Of a stretch of DNA of 64,000 nucleotides, positions 49,317 through 59,671 are shown one piece after another. The DNA is from Chitinophagaceae bacterium (GTDB lineage Bacteria > Bacteroidota > Bacteroidia > Chitinophagales > Chitinophagaceae). Both the position numbers and the translations under genes were made by a program. The notes under the pieces are model-generated. The model made no database searches, was not told the DNA's origin, and worked only from the letters and a program-made list of their open reading frames with translations. Position 1 is the first letter of the stretch. Every line of letters begins with the position of its first letter. Location of the stretch: contig CANGTN010000001.1 of NCBI GenBank assembly GCA_947456805.1, positions 62,001 through 126,000 of the forward strand. The letters run 5' to 3'.

Positions 49317-51743
49317 TTATTTTCTTATTTCTGCTGATAATTCTTGTTCAAATGTTTGAATCAATTTATTCACCATCGTATCAATTTCCTTATCGGTCAA
49401 TGTTTTTTCTTCATCAATAAAAGTAAAGTTAATGGCAATCGATTTTTTATCAATGCCTAATTTTTCACTTTCAAATACATCAAACAAACGAATATTTTGC
49501 AGCTTGTTGTTTTTTGTTTTTTTAACCGCATTTTCAATAGCCGCATAGGTAATGTTTTTGTTTACCACCATTGCAAGGTCTCTTTGAACGGGTTGAAATT
49601 TGCTTACTTCGGTATAAGAAATTTTTCTTTTGCTTACTTCATCTAACAACATTTCATAGTTGATATCTATACAAAAAACATCTTGTTTAATATCAAATGT
49701 ATTTAAAACTTTATTACTTACCTGTTGCACAACACCCAATACTTTTTGTTGGTTGCTGATTTGAACAGTAGGATTTTCTTTCGTTGCATCTTTTTCAAAA
49801 TATATTTGCTGAAGTCCTACCAAATTCAACAAAGCATTCGCAATTCCTTTGGCAGTATAAAAGCTAAATGCTTTGCTTTTTTCATTCCATTGATCTTCGT
49901 GATTAGCGCCTGTTATGTACAAAACAACATGTTCTTGTTCGGAATAATTGCCAACGCCATTGGTATGATACGTTTTGCCAAATTCAAAAAACTGTAAATT
50001 GGTATTGCGTCTGTTGATATTGTAGGACAAAGTTTCCAAGCCCGTTTCCAACATACTCGGACGAAGTACATCTAAGTCAGCACTAAGGTTGTTCATCATT
50101 TTTACCAACGAATCTTGTTCGGCTTCCGTAAAATATTTGCTGTTAGTAATAGAGTTGGTGAATATTTCATGAAACCCAAGCCCCACAAGGTAATTGGCAA
50201 TTTTTTCTCTTAGATTTTCTTTCAAGCTCAATGCATCTACAGCAGGGGTGATATTAATATTCGCCGGAATTTCAATGTTGTCCAATCCGTCTATTCTCAA
50301 AATTTCTTCTACAATATCTGCAGGCAGACTGATGTCGGGTTTGCTGTAAGGAACGGCAACCCTTAGCTCATCCAACCCTTCTTTTAAAATGTCAAAACCA
50401 AGGCTCGATAAAATTCTTTTTACCGCATCTGCATGATAATTTTTACCACTTAATTTTTTGAGGTAATGATTTTTGATAGCAATTTCTGTTTTGGGCTTTG
50501 GTGCAGGATATACATCAATTACTTCACTGCTAAATGTTCCGCCGGCAACTTGTTGTATCAATTGTGCAGCACGTTTTAAAACATTTACCGCATTGCTAAT
50601 GTCAACTCCTTTTTCAAATCTTGTTGCCGCATCTGTTCTCAATCCATGATGCAACGAGCTTTTGCGAATGGTAACCGCATTGAATACTGCACTTTCTAAA
50701 AATATATTCGTTGTTGTTTTCTTTACACCACTTGAAATGCCACCAAAAATTCCCGCAATGCACATCGGCTTTCCATTCCCATCACAAATCATTAAATCGT
50801 TGGCGGTTAATTTTCTTTCTTTATCATCTAAAGTAGTAAAGAGCGTACCTTCTGTTGCTTTTTGTACAATAATTTTTTTGCCTGCTATTTCGTCTGCATC
50901 AAATGCATGTAATGGCTGCCCGCTTTCGTGTAAAATATAATTCGTTATATCTACAATATTGTTGATGCACCTTACACCAATTGCTGTTAATTTATCTTTC
51001 AACCATTGCGGACTTTCTGCAACTGTAATCCCTGAAATGCTGATGCCACTGTATCTTGGGCAATATTCCGCATTTTCAATAGTTACCCGAATTGTACCTT
51101 TGTTGTTATCAGATTTTAAGCCATTAGAAAAAATATTTTGGGCCTTTATTTCTTTTTTGTGTTGATGGGTTAAATAAGCACAAACATCTTTGGCTACACC
51201 ATAATGGCTCATCGCATCCATACGATTGGGTGTAAGACCAATTTCAAAAATGATGTCTGTGTAAGGTTTAAAATAATCTGCTACACTGGTACCCGGTGTA
51301 ATGTCATTTGGTAAAACCAAGATGCCATCGTGGTTAGTGCTCAATCCAATTTCATCTTCTGCACAAATCATTCCGTAGCTTTCTGTTCCTCTAATCTTTG
51401 CCACCCGCATGGTTAACGGCTCTCCGTTCATTGGATAAATAGTTGTGCCTGTTGTTGCAACTACAACTTTTTGTCCTACAGCAACATTACTAGCGCCACA
51501 AACAATTTGCAAAGGTAATTCTGCACCTATATTTACTTTCGTAACCTTTAGTTTATCGGCATTAGGGTGTTGCTCACATTCAAGTACTTCACCAACAACC
51601 AATCCTTTTAACCCGCCTTTAATACTTTCATACGTTTCCATGTGTTCTACTTCCAAACCAATAGAAGTAAGAATTTTAGAAAGTCTTTCCGGTTCAATGA
51701 TTTCAGGTAAATATTCACTCAGCCAATGATAACTAATCGTCAT
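49317..51743 (-). CDS. pheT: Phenylalanyl-tRNA synthetase beta subunit
   Basis: Full-length PheT with N-terminal tRNA-binding domain and GLTPNRMDAMSHYGVAKDV. Confidence 0.97.
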   Translation of the reverse strand: MTISYHWLSEYLPEIIEPERLSKILTSIGLEVEHMETYESIKGGLKGLVVGEVLECEQHPNADKLKVTKVNIGAELPLQIVCGASNVAVGQKVVVATTGTTIYPMNGEPLTMRVAKIRGTESYGMICAEDEIGLSTNHDGILVLPNDITPGTSVADYFKPYTDIIFEIGLTPNRMDAMSHYGVAKDVCAYLTHQHKKEIKAQNIFSNGLKSDNNKGTIRVTIENAEYCPRYSGISISGITVAESPQWLKDKLTAIGVRCINNIVDITNYILHESGQPLHAFDADEIAGKKIIVQKATEGTLFTTLDDKERKLTANDLMICDGNGKPMCIAGIFGGISSGVKKTTTNIFLESAVFNAVTIRKSSLHHGLRTDAATRFEKGVDISNAVNVLKRAAQLIQQVAGGTFSSEVIDVYPAPKPKTEIAIKNHYLKKLSGKNYHADAVKRILSSLGFDILKEGLDELRVAVPYSKPDISLPADIVEEILRIDGLDNIEIPANINITPAVDALSLKENLREKIANYLVGLGFHEIFTNSITNSKYFTEAEQDSLVKMMNNLSADLDVLRPSMLETGLETLSYNINRRNTNLQFFEFGKTYHTNGVGNYSEQEHVVLYITGANHEDQWNEKSKAFSFYTAKGIANALLNLVGLQQIYFEKDATKENPTVQISNQQKVLGVVQQVSNKVLNTFDIKQDVFCIDINYEMLLDEVSKRKISYTEVSKFQPVQRDLAMVVNKNITYAAIENAVKKTKNNKLQNIRLFDVFESEKLGIDKKSIAINFTFIDEEKTLTDKEIDTMVNKLIQTFEQELSAEIRK

Positions 51744-52036
51744 GTATTTATGGTGTTATATAGCTGCAAATATAATTGAAGCAATGCTCTTATACGAATA
51801 GCCTTTCAAATGCATTATTTCTCTGAGATTTTTTACAAAAAAGTTGCTATCTGCGTTATCCGTGCAATCTGCATAAAAAAACTAAAATGCCATGAAAATG
51901 TGTAAATAATTGCAAACCCGCTAATTACAAATTATTACCCATGCGCCCATATTTTTCTTCCAAAATCTTTGTACACACAATCTGTGAAATAAGCCCCTTT
52001 TCAATAGAATAACTTTTGTAAATTGTGCATAATCCC

Positions 52037-52076
52037 TTTTTTTATGTGAATGGAGCATTTTTTTATGTGAATGAGC
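52037..52076. repeat. 21-bp-period tandem direct repeat upstream of dnaB
   Basis: TTTTTTTATGTGAATG(G)AGC repeated twice. Confidence 0.75.
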
Positions 52077-52235
52077 CTGTGAAATAGTGTGGACTAAAAT
52101 TATTTAAAAAAAATTTTTAAGTACCCACATTCTTGTACATATTCGCTCCCCCACTAAAGTTGGTAACAATTGATTAACACAAAAGTTACTTACTATAAAG
52201 GGGCACATTCATTTTCAAAACACCTTATTCATTAT

Positions 52236-53819
52236 ATGGAAATCATCAATAACACCAACCGAGATAAGAAAAGAAGAAAGACTAGTGTAGAACTGAATAC
52301 GATGGTATTTGGAAAACTTCCACCACAAGCAAGAGAACTGGAAGAAGCCGTATTGGGCGCCATCATGCTTGAAAAAGCTGCATTTGATAATGTAATCGAC
52401 ACCAATTTAAAACCCGAATGTTTTTATGTAGAAGCACATCAGATTATTTTTTCTGCAATGCGGGATATGCAGCAAAACGGCACACCTATTGATATTTTGA
52501 CCGTTGTTGAAGAATTAAAAAAACAAGAAAAATTAGATGCAGTAGGCGGCGCTTATTACATTACCAAACTCACCAATATGGTGGTAAGTACAGCTCACAT
52601 TGATGCACATGCAAGAATAATTTTACAAAAATTTATACAAAGAGAATTAATCCGAATCAGCGGAGAAATTATTGGCGATGCTTATGAAGATAGCACCGAT
52701 GTTTTTGATTTGTTGGATGACAGCGAAACAAAAATGTTCAACATCACTAATAACTACCTAAAGAAAAACTTTGAAGACATTCGAGATGTATTGGCAAAAA
52801 CAATCAATAAAATTGATTATTTAAGAACCCGTGAGGAAGATGTAAGCGGTGTGCCAAGCGGCTTTAGCAATTTAGACAGAATCACATACGGATGGCAGCC
52901 TACCGATTTAATTATTTTGGCAGCAAGACCATCCGTTGGTAAAACAGCATTTGCGCTAAACCTTGCGCGTAATGCTGCATTAAACCCTGTAAAGCCCATA
53001 GGCGTTGGCTTTTTTAGTTTAGAGATGAGTGCCAGCCAGTTAGTACAACGTATTTTAAGCGCCGAGAGTGAAATCATGCTTGAAAAAATCAGCAGAGGAA
53101 AACTGGAAGATTACGAATACCAGCAATTACACACCAAGGGCATCAAGCGGTTAGAGACTGCACCTTTGTATATTGATGATACGGCTGCATTAAACATTTT
53201 TGAGTTCAGGGCAAAAGCAAGACGACTAGTAAACAAACACAATGTTGGTTTAATCATTATCGACTATTTGCAATTGATGAGTGGCAGCAACGAAAGAGGC
53301 GGGAACCGTGAACAAGAAATCAGTTCTATCAGCAGAAACTTAAAAGCATTGGCAAAAGAATTGAACGTACCAATTATTGCACTATCGCAATTAAATCGTG
53401 CGGTTGAAACCCGTAAAGAAAGTAAAATTCCGGTGCTTGCCGATTTGAGAGAATCAGGTGCTATTGAACAAGATGCCGATATGGTAATGTTTATTTATCG
53501 CCCCGATTATTACGAAAACTACACCAATGAACAAGGAGAAGACACAAGAGGCTTAACTGAAATTAAAATTGCAAAACATAGAAACGGTTCTCTTGAAACG
53601 ATACAACTAAAAGCAAATCTTTCTATTCAAAAATTTGAAATCTGGGATGGCGATAACAGCAATGGTTTCAAAGCACCGGGAGGCAACTGGAAAGCCGTAC
53701 CTCCTGTAACTCCTGCATCTGGCGGACAACCCAATACCGGCGGTAAATTTTTTGTACAAGGCAGCAAAATGAATGATGGAGATTTTGATGCAGGCTTTGA
53801 AGAACAACCATTTAAATAA
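52236..53819 (+). CDS. dnaB: Replicative DNA helicase
   Basis: PPQARELEEAVLGAIMLE, ARPSVGKTAFALNLA and LIIIDYLQLMSG; ATG at 52236 preferred to upstream TTG. Confidence 0.95.
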   Translation: MEIINNTNRDKKRRKTSVELNTMVFGKLPPQARELEEAVLGAIMLEKAAFDNVIDTNLKPECFYVEAHQIIFSAMRDMQQNGTPIDILTVVEELKKQEKLDAVGGAYYITKLTNMVVSTAHIDAHARIILQKFIQRELIRISGEIIGDAYEDSTDVFDLLDDSETKMFNITNNYLKKNFEDIRDVLAKTINKIDYLRTREEDVSGVPSGFSNLDRITYGWQPTDLIILAARPSVGKTAFALNLARNAALNPVKPIGVGFFSLEMSASQLVQRILSAESEIMLEKISRGKLEDYEYQQLHTKGIKRLETAPLYIDDTAALNIFEFRAKARRLVNKHNVGLIIIDYLQLMSGSNERGGNREQEISSISRNLKALAKELNVPIIALSQLNRAVETRKESKIPVLADLRESGAIEQDADMVMFIYRPDYYENYTNEQGEDTRGLTEIKIAKHRNGSLETIQLKANLSIQKFEIWDGDNSNGFKAPGGNWKAVPPVTPASGGQPNTGGKFFVQGSKMNDGDFDAGFEEQPFK

Positions 53820-53843
53820 AGCAAGCAACAATACAGACAAAAT

Positions 53844-53880
53844 GGGTGTCAAGTCGCTTTTAAGATCGTCAGACATCTTT
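53844..53880. repeat. REP-like imperfect palindrome
   Basis: GGGTGTCAAGTCGCTTTTAAGATCGTCAGACATCTTT; related to the element at 44512. Confidence 0.6.
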
Positions 53881-53917
53881 ATATGAGACTAAGCCCCTCG
53901 AATTTTAATTAAATTAT

Positions 53918-54504
53918 TTACAATTTTATTTTCACACCACCATTAAAAGTGCGACCTTCAATATGATTCCAGATATCATCAAAAGTTGGGTTGTTGTTGG
54001 GAGGATTTACCACACGTTTATATTTACTCTGGCGCTGGTCGGTGAAATTTTCTGCATTGATGAAAACAGAAATACGATGGAGCGTTTTTTCTGCCACAAA
54101 ACCAAATACCCAGAATGATGGTGTTCGATTTCTGTTGTACAAATATTGTCTATCGGTAAAATATCCTTCAAATCCAATTTTAAAATTCTTTTCTTTTTCA
54201 TAGCAGAGAGGGCAACAATAGTGTTTTGCAAACTATCGGCAACCGGAAAAATAAAAGTTTATTCTAAAGTTTCAAAGCCAACAAAAGCTAATACAATTGT
54301 CTGTTTACCATTGGGAATATTTCGTAAAATAATTTGTCCCGAAGAATCTGAAACAGCAGTAATTACTTTGCCTTTAATGAAAGCAGTAACATCTATTAAG
54401 ATTTCATTTTTTGTATTATCTCTTACAATTATTTTAAAACTGCTTTGTGCAGAAATATTTGTTGAAAAAAAGGTTGCAACGATTGGTAAAATGTATTTGA
54501 TCAT
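53918..54504 (-). pseudogene. TonB-dependent receptor remnant (N-terminal plug-like start and C-terminal barrel end only)
   Basis: N-terminal ORF MIKYILPIVATFFSTNISAQSSFKIIVRDNTKNEILIDVTAFIKG...; C-terminal YEKEKNFKIGFEGYFTDRQYLYNRNRTPSFWVFGFVAEKTLHRISVFINAENFTDQRQ...GGVKIKL*; central part missing. Confidence 0.8.
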
Positions 54505-54763
54505 TTAAAAAGAATAATAAGCAAAATAAAGGCTGTTAATCAAAATTAACTACAGCTGCCAATTTTTTGCTATTTAAATAACACACATTTACTTCTCCCA
54601 AATTTATTTATATAGCAGTAACCAATTAAAAAACACAAAGTGGAATTTCACAAGGGGGGTTTATTCATAGAATCAAATGATACAATTAAAATAGCAATTA
54701 AATGAGCAATAAACGGTTTGTTTTTTATACTCAATCGATGAAACTGTTATAACTTGCACCTCA

Positions 54764-55234
54764 ATGATACTTCCGCACAGTGACGAATATTTTATGCAGC
54801 AGGCTTTGAAAGAAGCAGCAACTGCTTATGAAGCAGATGAAATACCTATTGGTGCTGTTGTGGTAATGAATAATGCCATCATTGCCCGTGGGCACAACCA
54901 AACTGAAATGCTGAATGATGCTACGGCTCATGCCGAAATGATTGCATTGACTTCTGCTTTCAATCATTTAGGATCTAAATATTTACCCGATGCTACTTTG
55001 TATGTAACCGTAGAACCTTGTTTAATGTGCTGCGGTGCATTGTACTGGAGCAAAATTGGCAGAGTTGTATTTGGAACAAGAGATACCAAAAGTGGCGGAC
55101 TTCGGTTTTTTTTAGATGAAGATGGATTACTGAAATCACAACATCCTTTTCATCCTAAAACACAATTGGTGCATGGTGTTTTACAGGAAAGTTGTGCAGC
55201 ACTGATGAAAAGTTTTTTCAAAAGCAAACGCTGA
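54764..55234 (+). CDS. tadA: tRNA adenosine deaminase-like nucleoside deaminase
   Basis: IPIGAVVV, ATAHAEMIAL and VTVEPCLMCCGAL zinc deaminase motifs. Confidence 0.88.
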   Translation: MILPHSDEYFMQQALKEAATAYEADEIPIGAVVVMNNAIIARGHNQTEMLNDATAHAEMIALTSAFNHLGSKYLPDATLYVTVEPCLMCCGALYWSKIGRVVFGTRDTKSGGLRFFLDEDGLLKSQHPFHPKTQLVHGVLQESCAALMKSFFKSKR

Positions 55235-55316
55235 TAAACTAAAATACTAACCACAATCATCTTAATTATTTAAAAAGAAATTACAAATGATTGATGTGTA
55301 ATCAGTAAGCCCTAAT

Positions 55317-55324
55317 TAACTTTG
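55317..55324 (+). promoter_or_regulatory. Bacteroidota -7 promoter element (TAACTTTG) upstream of the superoxide dismutase gene
   Basis: Matches TAnnTTTG, with a TTG about 23 nt upstream. Confidence 0.45.
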
Positions 55325-55369
55325 TAGCCTTACATAATAAAATAAATTTCAACTTTAAAAATTCAATTT

Positions 55370-55975
55370 ATGTCGTTTACACTTGCACCTTTACCTTATG
55401 CACACGAAGCTTTAGAGCCGCATATTGATACATTGACCATGCAAATACATCATGGAAAACACCATCAGGCTTATGTTGATAATTTAAACAAAGCAATTGC
55501 CGGTACTGAACATGAAAATAAAAGTATTGAAGAGCTGGTAAAACATGCAGGTTCTATCTCAGCTGCAGTTCGTAACAATGGCGGCGGACATTGGAATCAT
55601 ACATTTTTCTGGGAAAGTCTTGCACCTAATGCAGGTGGCGCACCTACAGGCGAACTTGCAGATGCTATCAATGCTGCATTTGGAAGCTTTGATGAATTTA
55701 AAACAAAATTAGCAACAGCAGGCGTTACACGTTTTGGTAGCGGCTGGGCTTGGCTAATTGTGAAAGAAGGAAAATTAGAAATCATCTCTACACCCAATCA
55801 AGACAATCCTTTGATGGATATTGCTGAAGTAAAAGGAACACCAATTTTAGGCGTTGATGTTTGGGAACATGCGTATTATTTGAAGTATCAAAACAGACGT
55901 CCTGATTATTTAGCAGCAATCTGGAATGTAATTAATTGGAGCAAAATTGCTGAACGTTTTGCTGCTGCAAAATAA
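55370..55975 (+). CDS. Superoxide dismutase (Fe/Mn)
   Basis: [18 protein letters not shown]...[14 protein letters not shown] and [15 protein letters not shown]. Confidence 0.97.
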   Translation: MSFTLAPLPYAHEALEPHIDTLTMQIHHGKHHQAYVDNLNKAIAGTEHENKSIEELVKHAGSISAAVRNNGGGHWNHTFFWESLAPNAGGAPTGELADAINAAFGSFDEFKTKLATAGVTRFGSGWAWLIVKEGKLEIISTPNQDNPLMDIAEVKGTPILGVDVWEHAYYLKYQNRRPDYLAAIWNVINWSKIAERFAAAK

Positions 55976-56021
55976 TTATCAAACATCTAATTGAATTTTC
56001 TAACCAATAACTATTAATTTT

Positions 56022-56053
56022 AAATCCTCTCTAGTTTTTAGAGAGGATTTTTT
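56022..56053 (+). terminator. Rho-independent terminator of the superoxide dismutase gene
   Basis: AAATCCTCTCT-AGTTTTT-AGAGAGGATTT, followed by TTT. Confidence 0.85.
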
Positions 56054-56073
56054 AATCTTACAAACCAAATGCG

Positions 56074-56694
56074 ATGCGCTTTTGTACACTTACCAACTAT
56101 TGTTTATTTACACTGATTGTATTATTTACTGCTTGTTCTGGCAATGAAAAAAAAGTAATGGTCTTGATAAAAGGCGATGCCGAAATAGATGAAAAAGCAA
56201 AAACAATTATTGTAAAAAATGGTGTGGGAAACACTGAAAAACAAATGAATTTTAGTACAAGCGATGCTGTAACAATTCAACTCACCACTTCTGAAACAAA
56301 GACTGCTATTGCTGTTCCGGAGAATGGATATTATGTATTAAATGCTAAAAATGATACGATTATCGGAAGCTATCAGAATTATGGAGCACCGGCTACAAGC
56401 ACTGTAATTATTACACAAGCCAAACTAAAACAAGGGATTGATTCTTTGAAACAATTACTTGAAGGAAAAAACATCAGCGCAACAAATCGCAATTATTTTA
56501 TTCTTCCTTATACTGCTGCAAAAATCACGAGCAATACGAATGCTACAATTGTTGCTCCTTACCATCAAATGACTTCTATTACAACTACCGAAGATGGTAA
56601 AACCCCCGAAGTATATAGGTTTTGGAGTATTAAAGAAATCAGACAGACAATTGCAGACAGGGTAAAAGACACCCTTAGTTCGGATAAAAAATAA
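56074..56694 (+). CDS. Hypothetical lipoprotein
   Basis: LFTACSG lipobox; no family recognised. Confidence 0.65.
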   Translation: MRFCTLTNYCLFTLIVLFTACSGNEKKVMVLIKGDAEIDEKAKTIIVKNGVGNTEKQMNFSTSDAVTIQLTTSETKTAIAVPENGYYVLNAKNDTIIGSYQNYGAPATSTVIITQAKLKQGIDSLKQLLEGKNISATNRNYFILPYTAAKITSNTNATIVAPYHQMTSITTTEDGKTPEVYRFWSIKEIRQTIADRVKDTLSSDKK

Positions 56695-56700
56695 GCTTTA

Positions 56701-56931
56701 TTAAGGGACAGGATCATAGCCACTCCTTCCGCCGGGGTGGCATTTACTGATACGTTTTATAGCGAGCCAAGTGCCTTTGAATAAGCCGTATTTTTTCAAT
56801 GCTTGCTCTGCATATTGTGAGCAAGTGGGTGTAAACCTACACTTAGGGCCAATCAAAGGTGAAATGCCGTATTGATATATTTTAATCAATGCAATGAAAG
56901 GAAAGCTGAGTATGCGTTGTATTATTTTCAT
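56701..56931 (-). CDS. yidD: Membrane protein insertion efficiency factor YidD
   Basis: [31 protein letters not shown]...[14 protein letters not shown]. Confidence 0.96.
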   Translation of the reverse strand: MKIIQRILSFPFIALIKIYQYGISPLIGPKCRFTPTCSQYAEQALKKYGLFKGTWLAIKRISKCHPGGRSGYDPVP

Positions 56932-57314
56932 TGAATTAATTTACTTAGTTTTTCAACAACAATTGGCATTTTTGTTTGGAGTATTTCCTGCTCAGGCATT
57001 GTTTTATCTATGTACAAAAAGAAGACCGCAATTTGTTTGTTGGTAGCTGCAATAGCAGTATGGAGTAATGCTTTATTCAATCTGTAATTTTCACGCAATA
57101 ATCTTTTGATTCTATTTCTGTCGGTTGCTTTTTTAAAATTTCTACTGCTGCAACCTACACCTATTTTTATTGGAAAATCTAATGGTTCTTCTACTTCTAA
57201 ATACAACACTTTTACAGGAAATGTATTGAACGATTTTCCGGTGGCAAACAATTGCTCCAATAGCTTTCTGCTCTTTAATTTCTCTTCCTTACTGTATGAA
57301 AATGTTGTAGCCAT
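56928..57314 (-). CDS. rnpA: Ribonuclease P protein component
   Basis: [12 protein letters not shown]...[25 protein letters not shown] overlap with yidD. Confidence 0.9.
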   Translation of the reverse strand: MATTFSYSKEEKLKSRKLLEQLFATGKSFNTFPVKVLYLEVEEPLDFPIKIGVGCSSRNFKKATDRNRIKRLLRENYRLNKALLHTAIAATNKQIAVFFLYIDKTMPEQEILQTKMPIVVEKLSKLIQ

Positions 57315-57361
57315 AATAATGAAAAATCTAGTTGAAATTAAAGTAGCCAATTTTAAAACTA

Positions 57362-58018
57362 CTAATGACCCATAGGTTTATGAAATATCAAACTCCAGAT
57401 TAACACTGCCCCAAATCCAATAAGTATTAATCCGGAAATTTTATTGATGATAAAAATATTGCGTGTAGTGAGTTTATCCCTGATTTTTCCTGCCAATAGT
57501 ACTTTGGCAATATCAGTTGTTAATACAAAAAGAAGACAAACAATAAATACAGTATAAACAAAAGCCAACGGATACATTTGGCCTTCGGCTTGTGCATGAA
57601 TTTTTGCTGTTGCTGCCAACCAAAAAATAAATACGGCAGGGTTTAAAGTATTCATTAAAAACCCTGAAATAAAAATTCCCAATAATTCTCTTTTTCTAAA
57701 TTGTTTGGGTACATTAGAAACCTCATTTGCAACAGTTGCTTTTTTAAAAAACAATGTATAAATACCTACTGCGATTAAAAAAATGCTACCTGCTACTCCA
57801 ATGGTTACTTTATTATCTATTGCTTTTTGAAAAACAGTATTTAATAAATTACATACCAAAACAATTGCAATATCACTCGATGAGACGCCGGCTACAAAAG
57901 CATATCCACCCTTTCGACCATTTGTGATACTTTGTTTGATGATGGCAAAAATTACCGGTCCTACCGATATGGCAAGAAAAACACCTAGGGTTAAACCGCT
58001 GATAATTGCTTCTTTCAT
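57362..58018 (-). CDS. LysE family transporter
   Basis: GLTLGVFLAISVGPVIFAIIKQSITNGRKGGYAFVAGVSSSD. Confidence 0.88.
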   Translation of the reverse strand: MKEAIISGLTLGVFLAISVGPVIFAIIKQSITNGRKGGYAFVAGVSSSDIAIVLVCNLLNTVFQKAIDNKVTIGVAGSIFLIAVGIYTLFFKKATVANEVSNVPKQFRKRELLGIFISGFLMNTLNPAVFIFWLAATAKIHAQAEGQMYPLAFVYTVFIVCLLFVLTTDIAKVLLAGKIRDKLTTRNIFIINKISGLILIGFGAVLIWSLIFHKPMGH

Positions 58019-58074
58019 TTTGATTAAATAAGAAGTTACTAAAGAAATTGAAGCTGTTTTTTAGCAATCTTAAA

Positions 58075-59598
58075 TTAATTGTTTTTTTTCAAAAATGCTT
58101 GCCAATCCTTTAGCATTTCTCCCTTTAACACTCTTGGAAATTTATGCTGACTACCTATTTTTCCTTTTGATTTCATGAAATTTAAAAATTGTTCTTGCGA
58201 CAAAATATCTAAAAAAACTTCTTTCAATGCACTCTTTCTTTCTACCGCATAATCATCATTCAATGCATTGATTTTATTGTCAATCAAAAGTCTTAATTGT
58301 TCTTTATCTACTTTATCATCACAAGCAACATACCAGTGATGCGCAAAAAAATTGCCAAAAGGCACACCTGCAACAGTAAATTCCGGAATCGAAATATTTA
58401 ATTCTCTACTTGCTTCCTCCACCGCTTTATTCATATTCTCCACGCTCAAATGTTCGCCTACCAAACTTAAAAAATGTTTGGTTCTTCCAGTAATAACAAT
58501 CTCACATTCCTCTTTGTTTATAAAACGAATTGTATCACCAATAAGGTATCTCCAAGTACCACCCGATGTACTGATTAATAATGCATAGTCCTTATTTTCT
58601 TCAACTTCATGAATCATTAATGACTTTGGATTTTGAATCATCTCACCATCAGCATCAAAATTATTATCATCAAAAGGAACAAACTCTAAAAATATATGCT
58701 GGCTTGTAACTAGCTTCATTGATTTGGCATATTGCTTGTTTTGATAAGCAATAAACCCCTCGCTTGCAAGGTAGGTTTCAATGTAGTTAATTGGTTTGCC
58801 CAACAGTTTTTCAAAACCAATTTTGTAGGGTTCGAAACTTACACCGCCATGCACATACAATGCAAAGTTGGGCCACATTTCATGTATGTTATTGAGCTGG
58901 TATTTTTTAATAATCATTTCTACCAGCATTTGAATCCATGCCGGAACACCCGCAATAAAACCAATGTCCCATTGCGGGGCTTTTTCTACAATCTCTTCTA
59001 ATTTTTTATTCCAATCTTTTTGCTTTGCAATTTTTTTACCCGGCTTGTAAAAAGGCTGAAACCAAAACGGTGCTTTCTTTTGCGTGATGCCGCTTAAATC
59101 GCCTGCATAGTAATCTGATTTTTTTTGCAAATCAGTACTGCCACCTAAAGTAAGCCAGCCTTTACTTACAGAAGCAAAAGGAACATCTTCATAATTACGC
59201 AAACTGAGCAATTGCTTAATCATTACCATTTTATTACCACGCAATAGGTCGTTAGTAATTGGAATGTATTTGCTCGTGGCTTCACTTGTTCCGGAAGAAA
59301 GGGCGTAGTATTTTATTTTACCGGGCCAACAAACATCTGCTTTGCCTTCCAATGTCTTATACCACCATTGTTTGTAAATACTGTTGTAATTAAATGTGGG
59401 AACTAATTCTTGAAATTTTTTACCTGGATGATTACTCATCAAAATTTCATCAAATCTGTATTGTTGCCCAAATTCAGTAAACCTTGCTTTACGCAACAAT
59501 TTTTTCAGCACTTTTAATTGCTGCCGCCTGGGGTTGTTTTGCGGCAAACCCAATGCTTTTGTAATTGTTTTTGGAAGCTTGATGTCTATAATCGGCAT
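58075..59598 (-). CDS. GH3 (auxin-responsive promoter) family acyl-adenylate-type protein
   Basis: YALSSGTSEATSKYIPITND, YLASEGFIAYQ and TSGGTWRYLIGDTIRF. Confidence 0.88.
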   Translation of the reverse strand: MPIIDIKLPKTITKALGLPQNNPRRQQLKVLKKLLRKARFTEFGQQYRFDEILMSNHPGKKFQELVPTFNYNSIYKQWWYKTLEGKADVCWPGKIKYYALSSGTSEATSKYIPITNDLLRGNKMVMIKQLLSLRNYEDVPFASVSKGWLTLGGSTDLQKKSDYYAGDLSGITQKKAPFWFQPFYKPGKKIAKQKDWNKKLEEIVEKAPQWDIGFIAGVPAWIQMLVEMIIKKYQLNNIHEMWPNFALYVHGGVSFEPYKIGFEKLLGKPINYIETYLASEGFIAYQNKQYAKSMKLVTSQHIFLEFVPFDDNNFDADGEMIQNPKSLMIHEVEENKDYALLISTSGGTWRYLIGDTIRFINKEECEIVITGRTKHFLSLVGEHLSVENMNKAVEEASRELNISIPEFTVAGVPFGNFFAHHWYVACDDKVDKEQLRLLIDNKINALNDDYAVERKSALKEVFLDILSQEQFLNFMKSKGKIGSQHKFPRVLKGEMLKDWQAFLKKNN

Positions 59599-59671
59599 CG
59601 GCTACAATATCTTTTGGTTAAAAATTATCGATTAAATATGAACTTCAAAAGTAAGTGTATAAAAGAAACTA

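Noticed and set aside
51744-52235. Region upstream of dnaB as chromosomal oriC
   Set aside because: Only one clear DnaA-box match seen and no dnaA in the window; kept only as a repeat-rich regulatory finding
54007-54231. 74-aa minus-strand ORF
   Set aside because: Alternative frame of the TonB-receptor remnant; the receptor-like sequence is in the neighbouring frame
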